Shown: positions 50,693 through 59,480, counted from the stretch's first letter. The stretch is 64,000 nucleotides of DNA from Acidobacteriota bacterium (GCA_030650395.1 JAUSDY010000074.1:62001-126000); one strand, 5' to 3'. The notes: generated by a model not told the origin, from the letters alone. Numbers and translations are program-made.

Positions 50693-52137
50693 GACACCCT
50701 CTCCGCCGGTTCGTCGTCGAATTGCGCGAGGAAGCCGGGGTTGCGCTCGGCCAGCTCGCCGTAGATTTCCAGGCAGGTGTGCGTCCACCCGCGAATCCAT
50801 TCGCAGTAATGCAGGTTGGGCCGCTCGGTCGAGCCGTATCGCGTGTTGGCCTCGTGATAGCAGCCGCCGGCGCAGATCGGGCGCGCCCAGCACGTCGCGC
50901 AATCGGTCTTGTTCGAGACGTGATGGCTGTCGAGAAACGCCTGCTGCTTGTCCCACGAGACACCGTCCTTGACGGTGCCCAGGCCGTGATCGTCGGAACC
51001 GGCAAAGCGGTGACACAGCGCGACACGGCCGTCGGTCGAGACGCCCATCAGACCGATGCCGGCGCCGCACGGGTACGCCTTGGCATGGCCCTGATGAATC
51101 TCCTGCAGCGTTTCACGGACGTTCGAGAAGCCGTGGTGCCGGTTGTTGAGCGATGCGTCGAGATACTCGGCGGCGAGAGCGCGGAACTGCTCCAGCAGGT
51201 GATCGAAGCCGCCGTCGGTGATTGCGTAGTCGCGGCCGGGCGCGGTCGTCACCGGCGCGAAGCCGACTTCCCAGAATCCGAGGTCGTCGGCGAGATGACG
51301 GTAGATGCGGCTGACGTCGAGCGTCTGCCGCGTCAGCGTGACGCGGGCGCCGATTGGCCGCGAGCGATGGCGTGACAGCAGCGCCTTGATCTTGGGCGCG
51401 GCCATCGCGTAACTGCCCTGCCCGTTGTTGAAGACGCGAAACTTGTCCTGCAGATCCTCGGGGCCGTCGATCGAGATGGTCACGCCGACGCGCTCGTCGG
51501 CGAGGAACTCGATGATGTCGGGCCGCAGCAGCGTGGCATTGGTGGTCAGGCTGAAGTCCACCTCCTTGCCGACTTCGGCAGCGCGGCGCCTCGCGTAGGC
51601 GATCGTCGACTTCAGCACCGGAAAGTTCATCAGGGTTTCGCCGCCGAAGAACGTGATGTGCGCGTGGGTGTTCTCGCGCGATTCGCGCAGCGCGAACTCG
51701 ACGCTGTCGCGCGCCGTCTCTTCGCTCATGAACTTCGGCTGCTGCCCGTTCTCGGTATCGACGATCTTGTCTTCGCCGTACTCGTAACAGTAGGTGCACG
51801 CCAGATTGCACTGGTTGGTGACGTTGATCACGAGCGTCTGAAGCGGGACGGGACGCAGCGGTACGATCTTCGGCATCGGCTGCTGCTTCGCTGCCATCTC
51901 GCCGACGACGCGCACGCGTTGCAACTCGGCGAGGGTGTCTGACACTTCTGCCTGATCGAACCGCGCCGACAGCTCGCGCGTCAGATCAGCCGCCGCGCGC
52001 GGACCGGCGCCGAGCTCTTTCATCACCGCTTCCGAGCAATCGTCGAGCGCGAAGACCGCCGCGCTCGGGACGAGGTACAAGAAGCGGCGGCCCGCCGCTT
52101 CGAACGAATGAAACTCGCGAAGGCCAAGCAGGCTCAT
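50689..52137 (-). CDS. qhpD: Radical SAM/SPASM thioether-forming enzyme (QhpD)
   Basis: 482 residues from the ATG at 52137, overlapping the qhpA stop (ATGA). Residues 1-90 are an N-terminal peptide-binding-like region. The SAM cluster is C110-N-L-A-C114-T-Y-C117, followed by 'FFGGETLMNFP' and 'SLTTNATLL'. The C-terminal SPASM region has 'YPCGAGIG', 'CHRFAG' and 'CATCWARPICAGGCYHE' for auxiliary iron-sulfur clusters. In known systems it makes the three Cys-Asp/Glu thioether bonds in QhpC on its leader. Length agrees with the Paracoccus enzyme. Confidence 0.95.
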   Translation of the reverse strand: MSLLGLREFHSFEAAGRRFLYLVPSAAVFALDDCSEAVMKELGAGPRAAADLTRELSARFDQAEVSDTLAELQRVRVVGEMAAKQQPMPKIVPLRPVPLQTLVINVTNQCNLACTYCYEYGEDKIVDTENGQQPKFMSEETARDSVEFALRESRENTHAHITFFGGETLMNFPVLKSTIAYARRRAAEVGKEVDFSLTTNATLLRPDIIEFLADERVGVTISIDGPEDLQDKFRVFNNGQGSYAMAAPKIKALLSRHRSRPIGARVTLTRQTLDVSRIYRHLADDLGFWEVGFAPVTTAPGRDYAITDGGFDHLLEQFRALAAEYLDASLNNRHHGFSNVRETLQEIHQGHAKAYPCGAGIGLMGVSTDGRVALCHRFAGSDDHGLGTVKDGVSWDKQQAFLDSHHVSNKTDCATCWARPICAGGCYHEANTRYGSTERPNLHYCEWIRGWTHTCLEIYGELAERNPGFLAQFDDEPAERVS

Positions 52138-53915
52138 TGCTTGGCCCCGAGCGAGCGAGGCGAGTCGAGGGGGGCCGACCCCACGGTCGGATCGAAGCGC
52201 ATGTAGAGCGGCACCGTCACCAGCAGGTGCGCGCGCGCCCGGATCGTCGAGGCGGGCTTGCCTGCGGAATCGGGCGTGTATTTCGCCACGATCCATACGT
52301 CGCCGATGTTGTTGCGACTGCCCTTGCGGCTTGGGTTTGGCCCGTCGACATTCGGCGTGAACCGCCCGGTTGCGGCGTCCAGCGTGCCCACGAACCTGGC
52401 GTCGTCATCATCGTAGGTGGCGGCGTACTCTTCCATGCTCCACGACGCGTCCACGAGCCCGAGATTGATGTCGTCGGCCGTGTCGGCGCGGCCGTCAACG
52501 CCGTTGTGGAACGCCCACGCTTCGAACTGCGCCAGCATCTTCGGGAAGGTGGCCCCGCCGACGCGGGCCATCGCCCAGTCGGGCTTCACCTTGATGCTGT
52601 CGATGCGATCGAACACGGCCAGCGCTTTTGGCCGTGACGCGCCCGCCACGAACAGATCACGGACGCCGACCGCGGCGCCGCTTGCCACATCCACGATAAC
52701 GGTAGCGAGATCCGGGGTCACCGACGCAATCCGCGAGACCGTGAGGCCCGGACCCAGATCGATATCCGCTGGACGCAGCGCCGCTGGCAGGTTGGCGCCG
52801 TAGATCTTCAGCTCCTGCCCGGTGGAGCCCGCACGGAGCGCGGCGCGATCGGTGCCAAGCAGCCGCGGCTCGGATCCGGCCCGTTCGAGCCGGATGTCGA
52901 GACCCACTTCGTCGTAGCCGCCCATGAACCAGCGCCCTTCCATCTGGCGCCAGTCGCGATCGACGAACATCACTTCGCGCAGCGCCGTGTCCTGGCTGCC
53001 GCCGGCCGTGGAGCGCCCGCGCCACTGGTATCCGGTATAGACGACCGAGCGGCCGGTGCGCGTGACGGTTTGCCCCGTGCGCGCGATGCGATAGGTCATG
53101 TTGGTCGTGAACTCGTCCGGCGCGCCTGTCACCGGCGCAATGACGACACTGCCGTAGATGGCGCCTTTGCCAAGGTCCCATCCACTGAGCGTCCACGTGC
53201 CTTCGAGCCGGGCGGGACGCATCGTCGCCGACCACGCCGTCCACTCCGGTGTCTTGAGCGGAAAAGTCCTGGCGAGGTGATCGACCGCCTTCTCAACCGG
53301 CTGGCGCAAGTCGGGAGGGCGTCCATCAGACGCGGGATCGCGCGGCGGCGGGCCGTTGCGGCGGAACGCCTGATTGTCGACCAGCGGATACCAGCCGCGG
53401 TGCATCGCGATCAGCAGGTCCCATTCACTCTTGGTGCGGCGCTGCGAGATGACGCGGCCCATCGAGTGGCACTTGATGCACACCGCCTCGGTGTCGGCGC
53501 TCGCGGTGTACTTGTAGTCGATGCCGCGCCGTTCCACTTCCCACGCGGCGGGCTTGGCCTCTTCAGGCGCGAGCCCGAGATTGTTGGCCAGGTACTTGAC
53601 CACTTCGCGCGCGGTCGCCGGATCGATCTGCAAGCCGTTCAACGCCGCCATGCGCTGCACGGTCGACTGCCAGCCTTCGGGCGTTTGCCGCTGGAACGAG
53701 ATCCGCGACATTTGACCTTTGTCGTCGGCGCGGTGGCACGACCCGCAGGCTTTCTGCACGGTTTGATTGGTGATCGGGATGCCGTCTTCCGGCTTCGCGG
53801 TTGGAGCCGCACCCGGGGCGGTCGGAGTTGCCGCCTGTTGGGTGGACACGGCATTGACGAGCAGTGTGACCAGCAGCAGCGTTATCCCGATGAGCGCACG
53901 GGTTGCAGTTATCAC
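52134..53915 (-). CDS. qhpA: Quinohemoprotein amine dehydrogenase alpha subunit, diheme (QhpA)
   Basis: 593 residues with a signal peptide. Two c-type heme motifs, C57-G-S-C-H61 and C146-I-K-C-H150, lie in the N-terminal domain, followed by three beta-sandwich domains ('GTWTLSGWDLGKGAIYGSVV', 'ELKIYGANLPAALRPADIDL', 'FEAWAFHNGVDGRADTADDI'). The last residue pattern 'IGDVWIVAKY' is family-typical. It takes electrons from the quinone cofactor and passes them to a soluble carrier. Oxidation of primary amines in the periplasm is the enzyme's known reaction. Confidence 0.93.
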   Translation of the reverse strand: MITATRALIGITLLLVTLLVNAVSTQQAATPTAPGAAPTAKPEDGIPITNQTVQKACGSCHRADDKGQMSRISFQRQTPEGWQSTVQRMAALNGLQIDPATAREVVKYLANNLGLAPEEAKPAAWEVERRGIDYKYTASADTEAVCIKCHSMGRVISQRRTKSEWDLLIAMHRGWYPLVDNQAFRRNGPPPRDPASDGRPPDLRQPVEKAVDHLARTFPLKTPEWTAWSATMRPARLEGTWTLSGWDLGKGAIYGSVVIAPVTGAPDEFTTNMTYRIARTGQTVTRTGRSVVYTGYQWRGRSTAGGSQDTALREVMFVDRDWRQMEGRWFMGGYDEVGLDIRLERAGSEPRLLGTDRAALRAGSTGQELKIYGANLPAALRPADIDLGPGLTVSRIASVTPDLATVIVDVASGAAVGVRDLFVAGASRPKALAVFDRIDSIKVKPDWAMARVGGATFPKMLAQFEAWAFHNGVDGRADTADDINLGLVDASWSMEEYAATYDDDDARFVGTLDAATGRFTPNVDGPNPSRKGSRNNIGDVWIVAKYTPDSAGKPASTIRARAHLLVTVPLYMRFDPTVGSAPLDSPRSLGAKQ

Positions 53916-54019
53916 GGCTTCCTCTCAGGTCAGACCATCACCACATCACCTAGCGGAGCGTATCAACGATTTCGCGCGTACGACCATCGTCGCTCGGCCA
54001 ACGTTTTGGATGGCGTGGG

Positions 54020-55522
54020 TCATTCTACGACAAGCCAGCGCCGTGCGACCGCCGTTGCAAGCGCGTACAGAAAGTCCGGTAACGCGACCGGGGACGAGCG
54101 CCGCAGATAGGCTTCGAACAGGTCGGGCACGTGGCTGTGCGACGGCGCCAGCTCCAGTAGCACGAGCAGATCGACGCCGCGCACGTGGCGGACGCCGGCA
54201 GACGGATCCGAATCCACGATTCGCTGTTCCATCACGATTTCCCGGCCGCTGACCGCCGGCCGGGGTTCTATTCGAATCGCCGGATTGGGACGGACGCTCA
54301 ACGACGGCGCGCGCCGCAACTGCTCGAACGCCTCGCTCACCTGCGGCGTGTCGTCGGCATCCTTCACGCTCTCGTCGGCGCGCTCGCTCCAGAACGGGTG
54401 CGGATGGCTCGGCGCGGCCTCGGTGAGAAAATGGCGGCTGGTCCTGGCATGCGCAGCTTCGACTTCGGCTTCTCTGGCGGAGAAGAAATCGAGCGCGTGT
54501 TGACGCATGGCCGGTCGAACGAGGCACGTATGCGTCACGATGGCAGCGAGCCAGCCCGAGGCGAGCGCTTTTTTCACGCCGGCCGACGACAACGGATCGA
54601 TGAACGAGCCGGCGTCGCCGACCAGCAGCCAGCCGTCGCCGGCGTACTGATCGGATCGGTAGGTGGACGCGTCCCACCCCCACGGTCCGGCCTCGAACGA
54701 TGCGGCCGCGATCAGTTCGCTGAACACGGCGGTCTTGGCGATCTCGGCCAGATAGACATCGCCTGCGGAACCGCCGCGTGCGAGATCCGAGCGTTGGGGA
54801 TCAACCATCACCGCAATGTGACGATCGAGGGCTTGAGGGCTCGAGGGCTTCCACCCCAGCGCGGCTACCGCGCTGGGGGCCCGGTCGAGGGCTTGAGCGG
54901 CCAGCACGGGGACCGACCATGCCCAGCCGGTTTCGTACGATTCGACGAGCGTGTGCGTCTCGTCGGGCACCGGCCACGGCTGGTCGCGGCGCCACGACGC
55001 CACCAGCGCAATCGTCCGCGGGCCATCGTCGTACTTGCGCAGGCCTTTCGCGCGAGCGAGCACACCGGATCGCCCGGTGCAGTCGAGCACGAACGAATGT
55101 AGATGCGGGTCTTTCTCGTCCGCCGAAGCGCCTTGCGCGAAGGCGGAAGACCCGCCTTGACCACCCGCGACGCGTTCGATCGCAACCCCCGCGCGCGCGG
55201 CCTCGTCGAGCATGACCGCCTCGAGCACGTCCGTCTCGACTTGCCAGCCGCGCGCGCCGGAGGCGAACGCCTCGACACGCGGCTCCCGGCTGCCCCACCA
55301 GACGGTGTTGCCGGTGGAGCGCACGAACCCGGCGCGCTCGATCGCCGCGCTGACGCCGATGGCGTCGAACAGTTTGTGGCAACTCGGTGGAAGCGACACG
55401 GCGAGGCGCGCGTCTCCCGCGGGGCGCGTGATGAGGCGCACGGCGTGACCCCACGTCGCCAACAATCGGGCCGCGCTCGATCCGGCGGGTCCGCCGCCGA
55501 TCACAAGGACTTCTGCGCTCAG
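54020..55522 (-). CDS. qhpG: FAD-dependent monooxygenase of QHNDH maturation (QhpG)
   Basis: About 500 residues. FAD motif 'VLVIGGGPAGSSAARLL' and second motif 'LLVGDAGSFIDPLSSAGVKK'. In Paracoccus QhpG hydroxylates the Trp of QhpC that becomes the quinone. No ATG or GTG precedes the first beta strand: GTG at 55504 would remove it, so a CTG at 55522 (Ser-Ala-Glu-Val next) is the best start, or there is a sequencing error. Two repeat elements are translated in frame (54827-54900 and 55112-55166). The 104-base gap to qhpA shows no obvious terminator. Confidence 0.85.
   Translation of the reverse strand: MSAEVLVIGGGPAGSSAARLLATWGHAVRLITRPAGDARLAVSLPPSCHKLFDAIGVSAAIERAGFVRSTGNTVWWGSREPRVEAFASGARGWQVETDVLEAVMLDEAARAGVAIERVAGGQGGSSAFAQGASADEKDPHLHSFVLDCTGRSGVLARAKGLRKYDDGPRTIALVASWRRDQPWPVPDETHTLVESYETGWAWSVPVLAAQALDRAPSAVAALGWKPSSPQALDRHIAVMVDPQRSDLARGGSAGDVYLAEIAKTAVFSELIAAASFEAGPWGWDASTYRSDQYAGDGWLLVGDAGSFIDPLSSAGVKKALASGWLAAIVTHTCLVRPAMRQHALDFFSAREAEVEAAHARTSRHFLTEAAPSHPHPFWSERADESVKDADDTPQVSEAFEQLRRAPSLSVRPNPAIRIEPRPAVSGREIVMEQRIVDSDPSAGVRHVRGVDLLVLLELAPSHSHVPDLFEAYLRRSSPVALPDFLYALATAVARRWLVVE
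54827..54900. repeat. GAGGGCTT array with hairpin, in frame inside qhpG
   Basis: GAGGGCTTGAGGGCTCGAGG, then a perfect hairpin CCCCAGCGCGG-CTA-CCGCGCTGGGG (54853-54877), then another GAGGGCTTGAG. It encodes the two 'QALDR' segments and 'GWKPSSPQ'. Confidence 0.87.
55112..55166. repeat. GGCGGGTCT hairpin element, in frame inside qhpG
   Basis: Copy of the intergenic element at 5883-5958. It encodes 'GGSSAFAQGASADEKDP' and keeps the outer GGCGGGTCTT / AGACCCGC stem. Confidence 0.85.
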
Positions 55523-55640
55523 GATGGCGAGATTATTTCACGTCGTCCACGACGCCTGACCTTCGGCTTTGTGATCGGCGGCGTCGGCTGGCAGCTTTTG
55601 CGCGCCTGCCTGTGGACACACCCGGTGCTACACTTCCGTT

Positions 55641-55862
55641 GTGCGGAAGCGATCTCCCCGACGGCGATCCCGAGGTACCCCTGGCGTGCCGGCCGCGGCC
55701 CCGCGGTCGGCGGCTGCGCGCCTGGCCGAGGCGGAGCGCCTGTACCAAGACTTCGTTGAGCTGACACCCCACCCGCGCCCAAAACCCTTTGCACGGTCGT
55801 TCGTGTCATGGGCCGAGTACGAACGGTGGCGCGATGCCCAGACGAACCCCTGGCTCCGATAA
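55641..55862 (+). CDS. Small basic protein, possible partner of the nucleotidyltransferase
   Basis: 73 residues, GTG start at 55641. The N-terminal 30 residues are Arg/Ala-rich; residues 30-73 look structured ('AEAERLYQDFVELTPHPRPK', 'SFVSWAEYERWRDAQTNPWL'). It overlaps the following nucleotidyltransferase gene by 29 bases, so the two are coupled; such small partners are often the antitoxin or regulator of MNT-type genes. No family recognised. Confidence 0.6.
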   Translation: MRKRSPRRRSRGTPGVPAAAPRSAAARLAEAERLYQDFVELTPHPRPKPFARSFVSWAEYERWRDAQTNPWLR

Positions 55863-56301
55863 CCGTGTCCTGCTCGTCTGCCGGTTGCTGAATCGGCGGA
55901 GGGCTCGTTACCTCATCACCGGCGGCGTGGCGGCCAACCTGCATGGGTCGGTCAGAGCGACCAAAGACGTTGACCTCCTCATACCGAAGGACGCGGCCAA
56001 CGCTCGGCGAGTGCTGGATGCCCTTGCAGATTTGCCCCTTGGCATCAGTCGTGAGCTTGATGCGGAGCAAGTCGCGTCCCGTCCATTCACCATCGTCGGG
56101 GACATGCCGCGGGTCAATCTCCTGACCGTCGCGTGCACGGTCACGTTCGAGAAGGCGTGGCCAAATCGCATCGTCCGTCGCATCAACGGGATTCGCGTGA
56201 AGTACCTGGGTCGGGCCGATCTGATCCGTTCGAAGCGGACAGGCAGGGCCTCCGATCGTGCCGACATCGAGGTCCTGTTGAGACTCAAGGGCGCCCCATG
56301 A
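55834..56301 (+). CDS. Nucleotidyltransferase-fold protein (MNT/AbiEii type)
   Basis: 155 residues from the ATG at 55834. The pol-beta-like active site is 'LITGGVAANLHGSVRATKDV' followed by DLL (Gly-Gly, then Asp-x-Asp). The C-terminal half has 'GIRVKYLGRADLIRSKR' and 'RASDRADIEVLLRL', as in UTP/ATP transferases linked to toxin-antitoxin systems. Likely a stand-alone or two-gene module with the preceding small protein. It marks the start of an accessory patch with broken genes and VapBC. Confidence 0.8.
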   Translation: MPRRTPGSDNRVLLVCRLLNRRRARYLITGGVAANLHGSVRATKDVDLLIPKDAANARRVLDALADLPLGISRELDAEQVASRPFTIVGDMPRVNLLTVACTVTFEKAWPNRIVRRINGIRVKYLGRADLIRSKRTGRASDRADIEVLLRLKGAP

Positions 56302-56362
56302 AGGCGCGCCCGACGGCGCTACCGAGGGGGTTTCCGGTTGTAGTTCGGATACGCAGGCCGCT

Positions 56363-56800
56363 TTGGCTTCGGCGCCGGGTTCTTCGCAAGCTCCGCCAGC
56401 ACAACCTCCACGGCCTTCTCGAGTCGGCATCACCATCGAAGCGTCCGAGGTCTCCTCGACGATCTGGGCCGACGCCGATCGGATCGTTCAGATCCTCGTC
56501 AATCTTCTGTCCAACGCCGTGAAGTTCTCACAGGCGGCTGGTCTGGTGACGATTGCGGTCCGGCCCGGCGAGAGCTGGGTCGAGTTCAGCGTCACGGACC
56601 ACGGCCGAGGCGTGCCCGTGGCCTACCGTCAGGCTATCTTCGAGCGATTCCGTCAGGTCGAGACGTCCGACGCGCGTGACAAGGGAGGCACCGGCCTGGG
56701 GCTCGCGATCTGCCGGTCGATCATCGATCAGCATGGCGGCACGATCGGCGTCGGGAGTGCGGCGCTGATTCGCGGCGCGGAAACCGTCACGCCATCATGA
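56363..56800 (+). pseudogene. Histidine kinase fragment (ATPase domain only)
   Basis: Only the HATPase_c part is present: N box 'QILVNLLSNAVKFSQ', G1 'VTDHGRGVP', F box 'IFERFRQVET', G2 'GGTGLGLAICRSII'. There is no dimerisation or sensor domain, and upstream in-frame text is low complexity. The last residues after 'GGTIGVGS' depart from the family. The TTG start is nominal. It overlaps the response regulator gene by four bases, as kinase-regulator pairs do. Confidence 0.8.
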
Positions 56801-57174
56801 AGGTCTTGATCATCGACGACGACGCAGACATCCGGTCGATTGTGCGGCTGAGCCTCAGTCGCCTGGGCGGCATGGCGGTGGTCGAGGCCGCCAGCGGCGC
56901 CGAGGGTGTGCGCAAAGCCCGGGACGAGAAGCCTGACGTGATCCTGCTCGACATGATGATGCCGGCGATGGACGGCTCTGCAACACTGGCGGCGCTCCGC
57001 TCGCAACCGGCCACCGCCACGACGCCGGTGATCTTCCTCACGGCCAAGGCCATGCGGACCGAGATCGAGCGCCTGATGGCTCTTGGAGCAACGGGCGTCT
57101 TGATCAAGCCCTTCGATCCCCGCACGTTATCAACGGACGTGCGAGCCCTCATTAAACGGCCGCTCGACTCATGA
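56797..57174 (+). CDS. Single-domain response regulator
   Basis: 125 residues, receiver only. Acidic pair in 'VLIIDDDADIRSIVRLSL', phospho-acceptor Asp in 'PDVILLDMMMPAMDGSATL', Thr in 'VIFLTAKAM' and Lys in 'VLIKPFDPRTL'. All switch residues are intact, although the adjacent kinase is a fragment. No output domain, so it acts by protein contact or as a phosphate relay. Confidence 0.9.
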   Translation: MKVLIIDDDADIRSIVRLSLSRLGGMAVVEAASGAEGVRKARDEKPDVILLDMMMPAMDGSATLAALRSQPATATTPVIFLTAKAMRTEIERLMALGATGVLIKPFDPRTLSTDVRALIKRPLDS

Positions 57175-57360
57175 CGCGACATTGGTACACGACGGCCCTG
57201 GCCGCAACCCTGATCCTCGTCCTGATTCCGCTCGTCGATTCGAGCTCCGCGATGGCGCCGATGATCAACAACTTCCGCGCGGCGCTGAATACTTTCATCG
57301 ACACGCTGCCGGCGGAGCACGAGATCACGAGCGACAACGGTGATTCGCGGTCAGACCTCA
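57171..57360 (+). pseudogene. Truncated gene, N-terminal signal/anchor only
   Basis: The ATG at 57171 overlaps the response regulator stop (ATGA). The first 24 residues form a membrane anchor ('YTTALAATLILVLIPLVD') and about 40 further residues follow, then the open frame runs on only through sequence antisense to vapC and vapB. It looks like the start of a sensor gene cut off where the VapBC module begins. Not recognised beyond that. Confidence 0.5.
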
Positions 57361-57362
57361 CC

Positions 57363-57761
57363 TTAGTAACTCTCGACTTCCAGTCCGGGCACGCGCCGGA
57401 AGTGGTCGACGTCCTTCGTCACAACCGACATCTGGTAGGCCAGCCCAGTCGCCGCGATCCAGAGGTCGTTCGCGCCGATGAGACGACCGTTGTCCTTGAG
57501 GTGGCGATAGGTTCGGCCGTAATGCCAACTCACCTCCGGCGTCGAAGCCAGCACGTAGAGCGGCGCGAGGAACGCCTCCCATTTGGTTCGCTCTCTCATG
57601 GAAGTGCCGGCGGCAAGCTCGCCGGCGACGACAAAAGGCAGATAGAGACGCGCCTCCTGATTCGCCTCGAGAAAGGCTACTGCCGGTCCAGGAGCGCCAC
57701 GCTCCTGCTCACGCTCGAGATCGATGAGGAAGGTGGTATCGAGAATCAGCTGCGTTCCCAC
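57363..57761 (-). CDS. vapC: PIN-domain ribonuclease toxin (VapC family)
   Basis: 132 residues. Acidic residues of the PIN site: Asp in 'LILDTTFLIDLER', Glu in 'VVAGELAAGTSM', Asp in 'IGANDLWIAATGL' and Asp in 'VVTKDVDHFRRVPGLEV'. Cleaves RNA in Mg-dependent manner and is held by VapB. Overlaps the antitoxin gene by 16 bases. Confidence 0.92.
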   Translation of the reverse strand: MGTQLILDTTFLIDLEREQERGAPGPAVAFLEANQEARLYLPFVVAGELAAGTSMRERTKWEAFLAPLYVLASTPEVSWHYGRTYRHLKDNGRLIGANDLWIAATGLAYQMSVVTKDVDHFRRVPGLEVESY

Positions 57762-57994
57762 TTGTCCTCCGGCGGCAGGTCGCCCTGTGTCACCTCCTCA
57801 ATTCGATCCAATTCGTGCGGCCGAAAATGCACTCGGCGTGAAGCGAGCAACGCGAGCAAGCCTCGCCCGGTAATCGTATCTTCCGGCCAGGTGGCGCGCA
57901 GAACAACCTCGCTGAATGACTCGTCCGGATACCGGCGGGCGGCCTTGAGGCGGTTGTAGGCTTCGTCCTTCAAGGAGATGGTCTTAGTGCCCAT
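57746..57994 (-). CDS. vapB: VapB-type antitoxin (DUF217-like)
   Basis: 82 residues from the ATG at 57994. 'KTISLKDEAYNRLKAARRYP' followed by 'DESFSEVVLRA' is the ribbon-helix-helix/DUF217 pattern of archaeal and bacterial antitoxins. The C-terminal part would wrap the toxin. The pair is intact and probably self-regulated through the antitoxin. Confidence 0.87.
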   Translation of the reverse strand: MGTKTISLKDEAYNRLKAARRYPDESFSEVVLRATWPEDTITGRGLLALLASRRVHFRPHELDRIEEVTQGDLPPEDKWERS

Positions 57995-58067
57995 GAACGT
58001 ACTATGCACATTGCACAGATGGACGTCAAGGTGTTTGAATTCAGTGGCTTAGGACCAAGCGCACAGA

Positions 58068-59480
58068 CTACCTGATGTCGGCGTCGAAGACGGCGGTCTC
58101 GACACGACCGGCCCGCTTCACTTGCACGAAAATCCGGTACGCACCCGCCTGAGGAAATCCGTACGGGAAAGTGACGGTCGACGGCGGCGCCGCTTCGTGG
58201 CTGGCGTGCGACGCGGCTTGGGGCATCGCGATGTTCATCGCGGCCATCGGCGCGGAGCCGGACGGATGCACATGCGCGAATACTTTCAGGTCGCGCCGCA
58301 CGACGATCGCGTGACCCGGCATCCCCATGTAGAGCTCGAGATCGCGCACCGGTTGCCCGCTCGCATCCTCCACTCGAAACGTCAAGATCGTCAGCCGCTT
58401 GGTGACGAGCGGTGTGTCGTCGCGCACCCACACGATTTTTCCAACTTCAGCCGCCGCACCTTCGGCCCATGCGCTGTCGTCACCCGACAGCGGAGCGCCC
58501 TGAATCGCTGCGGTCTTGAGCTGACCGGTGACCGTCTCCGAGACGCCTGTGGCATGCACGAGATCCGCGAACATCTCGTACTGACCCGCAGGCATCTCCG
58601 GCAATCGTTGTTCGAACGCCCCGGTCGCGGTTTCCGCGGGATGCAGATGCCAGAGGCGATCGAGCGCCGGCGATACTACGAACAGATGCATCGGGTGGCC
58701 GTGGTCGAGGACGAAGTCATCGAGACGACGGCTGCCGATCCATCCGGGATCGCGCAGATCGAGCCTGAGGCGCGCGTCGGCCGTCACCGACGGCGTGGCG
58801 ATGAGCGGCTTGTAAACGTAGCGCGCGTAACTCGATGCTTCCACTCCCCACCACATGTTGCCCAGGAACACGATCCCGCCGACAACGAGGGTCGCGACCG
58901 CACCGGCGATTCGTCCGCGCCACCGCGCGCGCCGATCGGTCGGCTCGCCGGCGCCAAGCCGCGCTTCGCGCGCCATTGCTGAAACGATGCCAACGAAGCC
59001 GGCAGCAAGGAGCAGCATCAGGGCGAACAGCGTTGCGCGAAGGCCGGTGCTCATCGCGAGCGTTGATTGCGGCAACGTGGGCACCGGCACAGACAACATG
59101 CCTTCGCCGCGATCGCCAGCGATCGTGACCCGCACCTGCCAGGCGCCCGCGCTCATCAGCCAGAGATGGCCGGTGAACAGCCGCGGATCCTCGGCGGATC
59201 GCTCGGCGCGATCCGCCACCGGCGCAAACTGCGCGCCGGGCCCCGTGAGCGGCAGCGGCACAATCCGCACCTCTCGAATGTCGTCGCTCGTCGTCAACAC
59301 TTCGACGTCGGCGACGCCGGGAATGGCATGCGGTGGCCGTACTGTCACGAGCAGGCGATACGGTCCGGCGTGGCTTTCAACGAACACATCCGGGCTGCCG
59401 ACGTGCGCGCTCGCACGCGGCTGCGGCGCGATGGCGGCAAGCAGCAGCGCAATCGCGATCCGCGATCGGCAAGACCTCAC
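58068..59480 (-). CDS. Exported membrane protein with His/Met-rich beta domains
   Basis: 470 residues from a GTG at 59480 that overlaps the preceding stop (GTGA); an ATG at 59537 is less likely. Signal peptide to 'PRASAH'. A periplasmic beta domain, two transmembrane helices (about residues 160-235), then two more periplasmic beta domains with 'DHGHPMHLFVVSPALDRLWH', 'LELYMGMPGHAIVVRRDLKV' and 'FAHVHPSGSAPMAAMNIAMP'. The His and Met clusters suggest copper or another metal, as in YtkA/FixH-like proteins. Function unknown; coupled to the next gene upstream. Confidence 0.7.
   Translation of the reverse strand: MRSCRSRIAIALLLAAIAPQPRASAHVGSPDVFVESHAGPYRLLVTVRPPHAIPGVADVEVLTTSDDIREVRIVPLPLTGPGAQFAPVADRAERSAEDPRLFTGHLWLMSAGAWQVRVTIAGDRGEGMLSVPVPTLPQSTLAMSTGLRATLFALMLLLAAGFVGIVSAMAREARLGAGEPTDRRARWRGRIAGAVATLVVGGIVFLGNMWWGVEASSYARYVYKPLIATPSVTADARLRLDLRDPGWIGSRRLDDFVLDHGHPMHLFVVSPALDRLWHLHPAETATGAFEQRLPEMPAGQYEMFADLVHATGVSETVTGQLKTAAIQGAPLSGDDSAWAEGAAAEVGKIVWVRDDTPLVTKRLTILTFRVEDASGQPVRDLELYMGMPGHAIVVRRDLKVFAHVHPSGSAPMAAMNIAMPQAASHASHEAAPPSTVTFPYGFPQAGAYRIFVQVKRAGRVETAVFDADIR

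Noticed and set aside
46643..55522. Novel RiPP cluster (radical SAM, ABC exporter, protease, small peptide)
   Set aside because: Every gene matches the known quinohemoprotein amine dehydrogenase set, including the crosslink spacing in the small peptide, so it is a known system rather than a new RiPP class.
57171..57959. Full 262-codon gene after the response regulator
   Set aside because: Only the first 60 or so codons look like protein; the rest is antisense to vapC and vapB.
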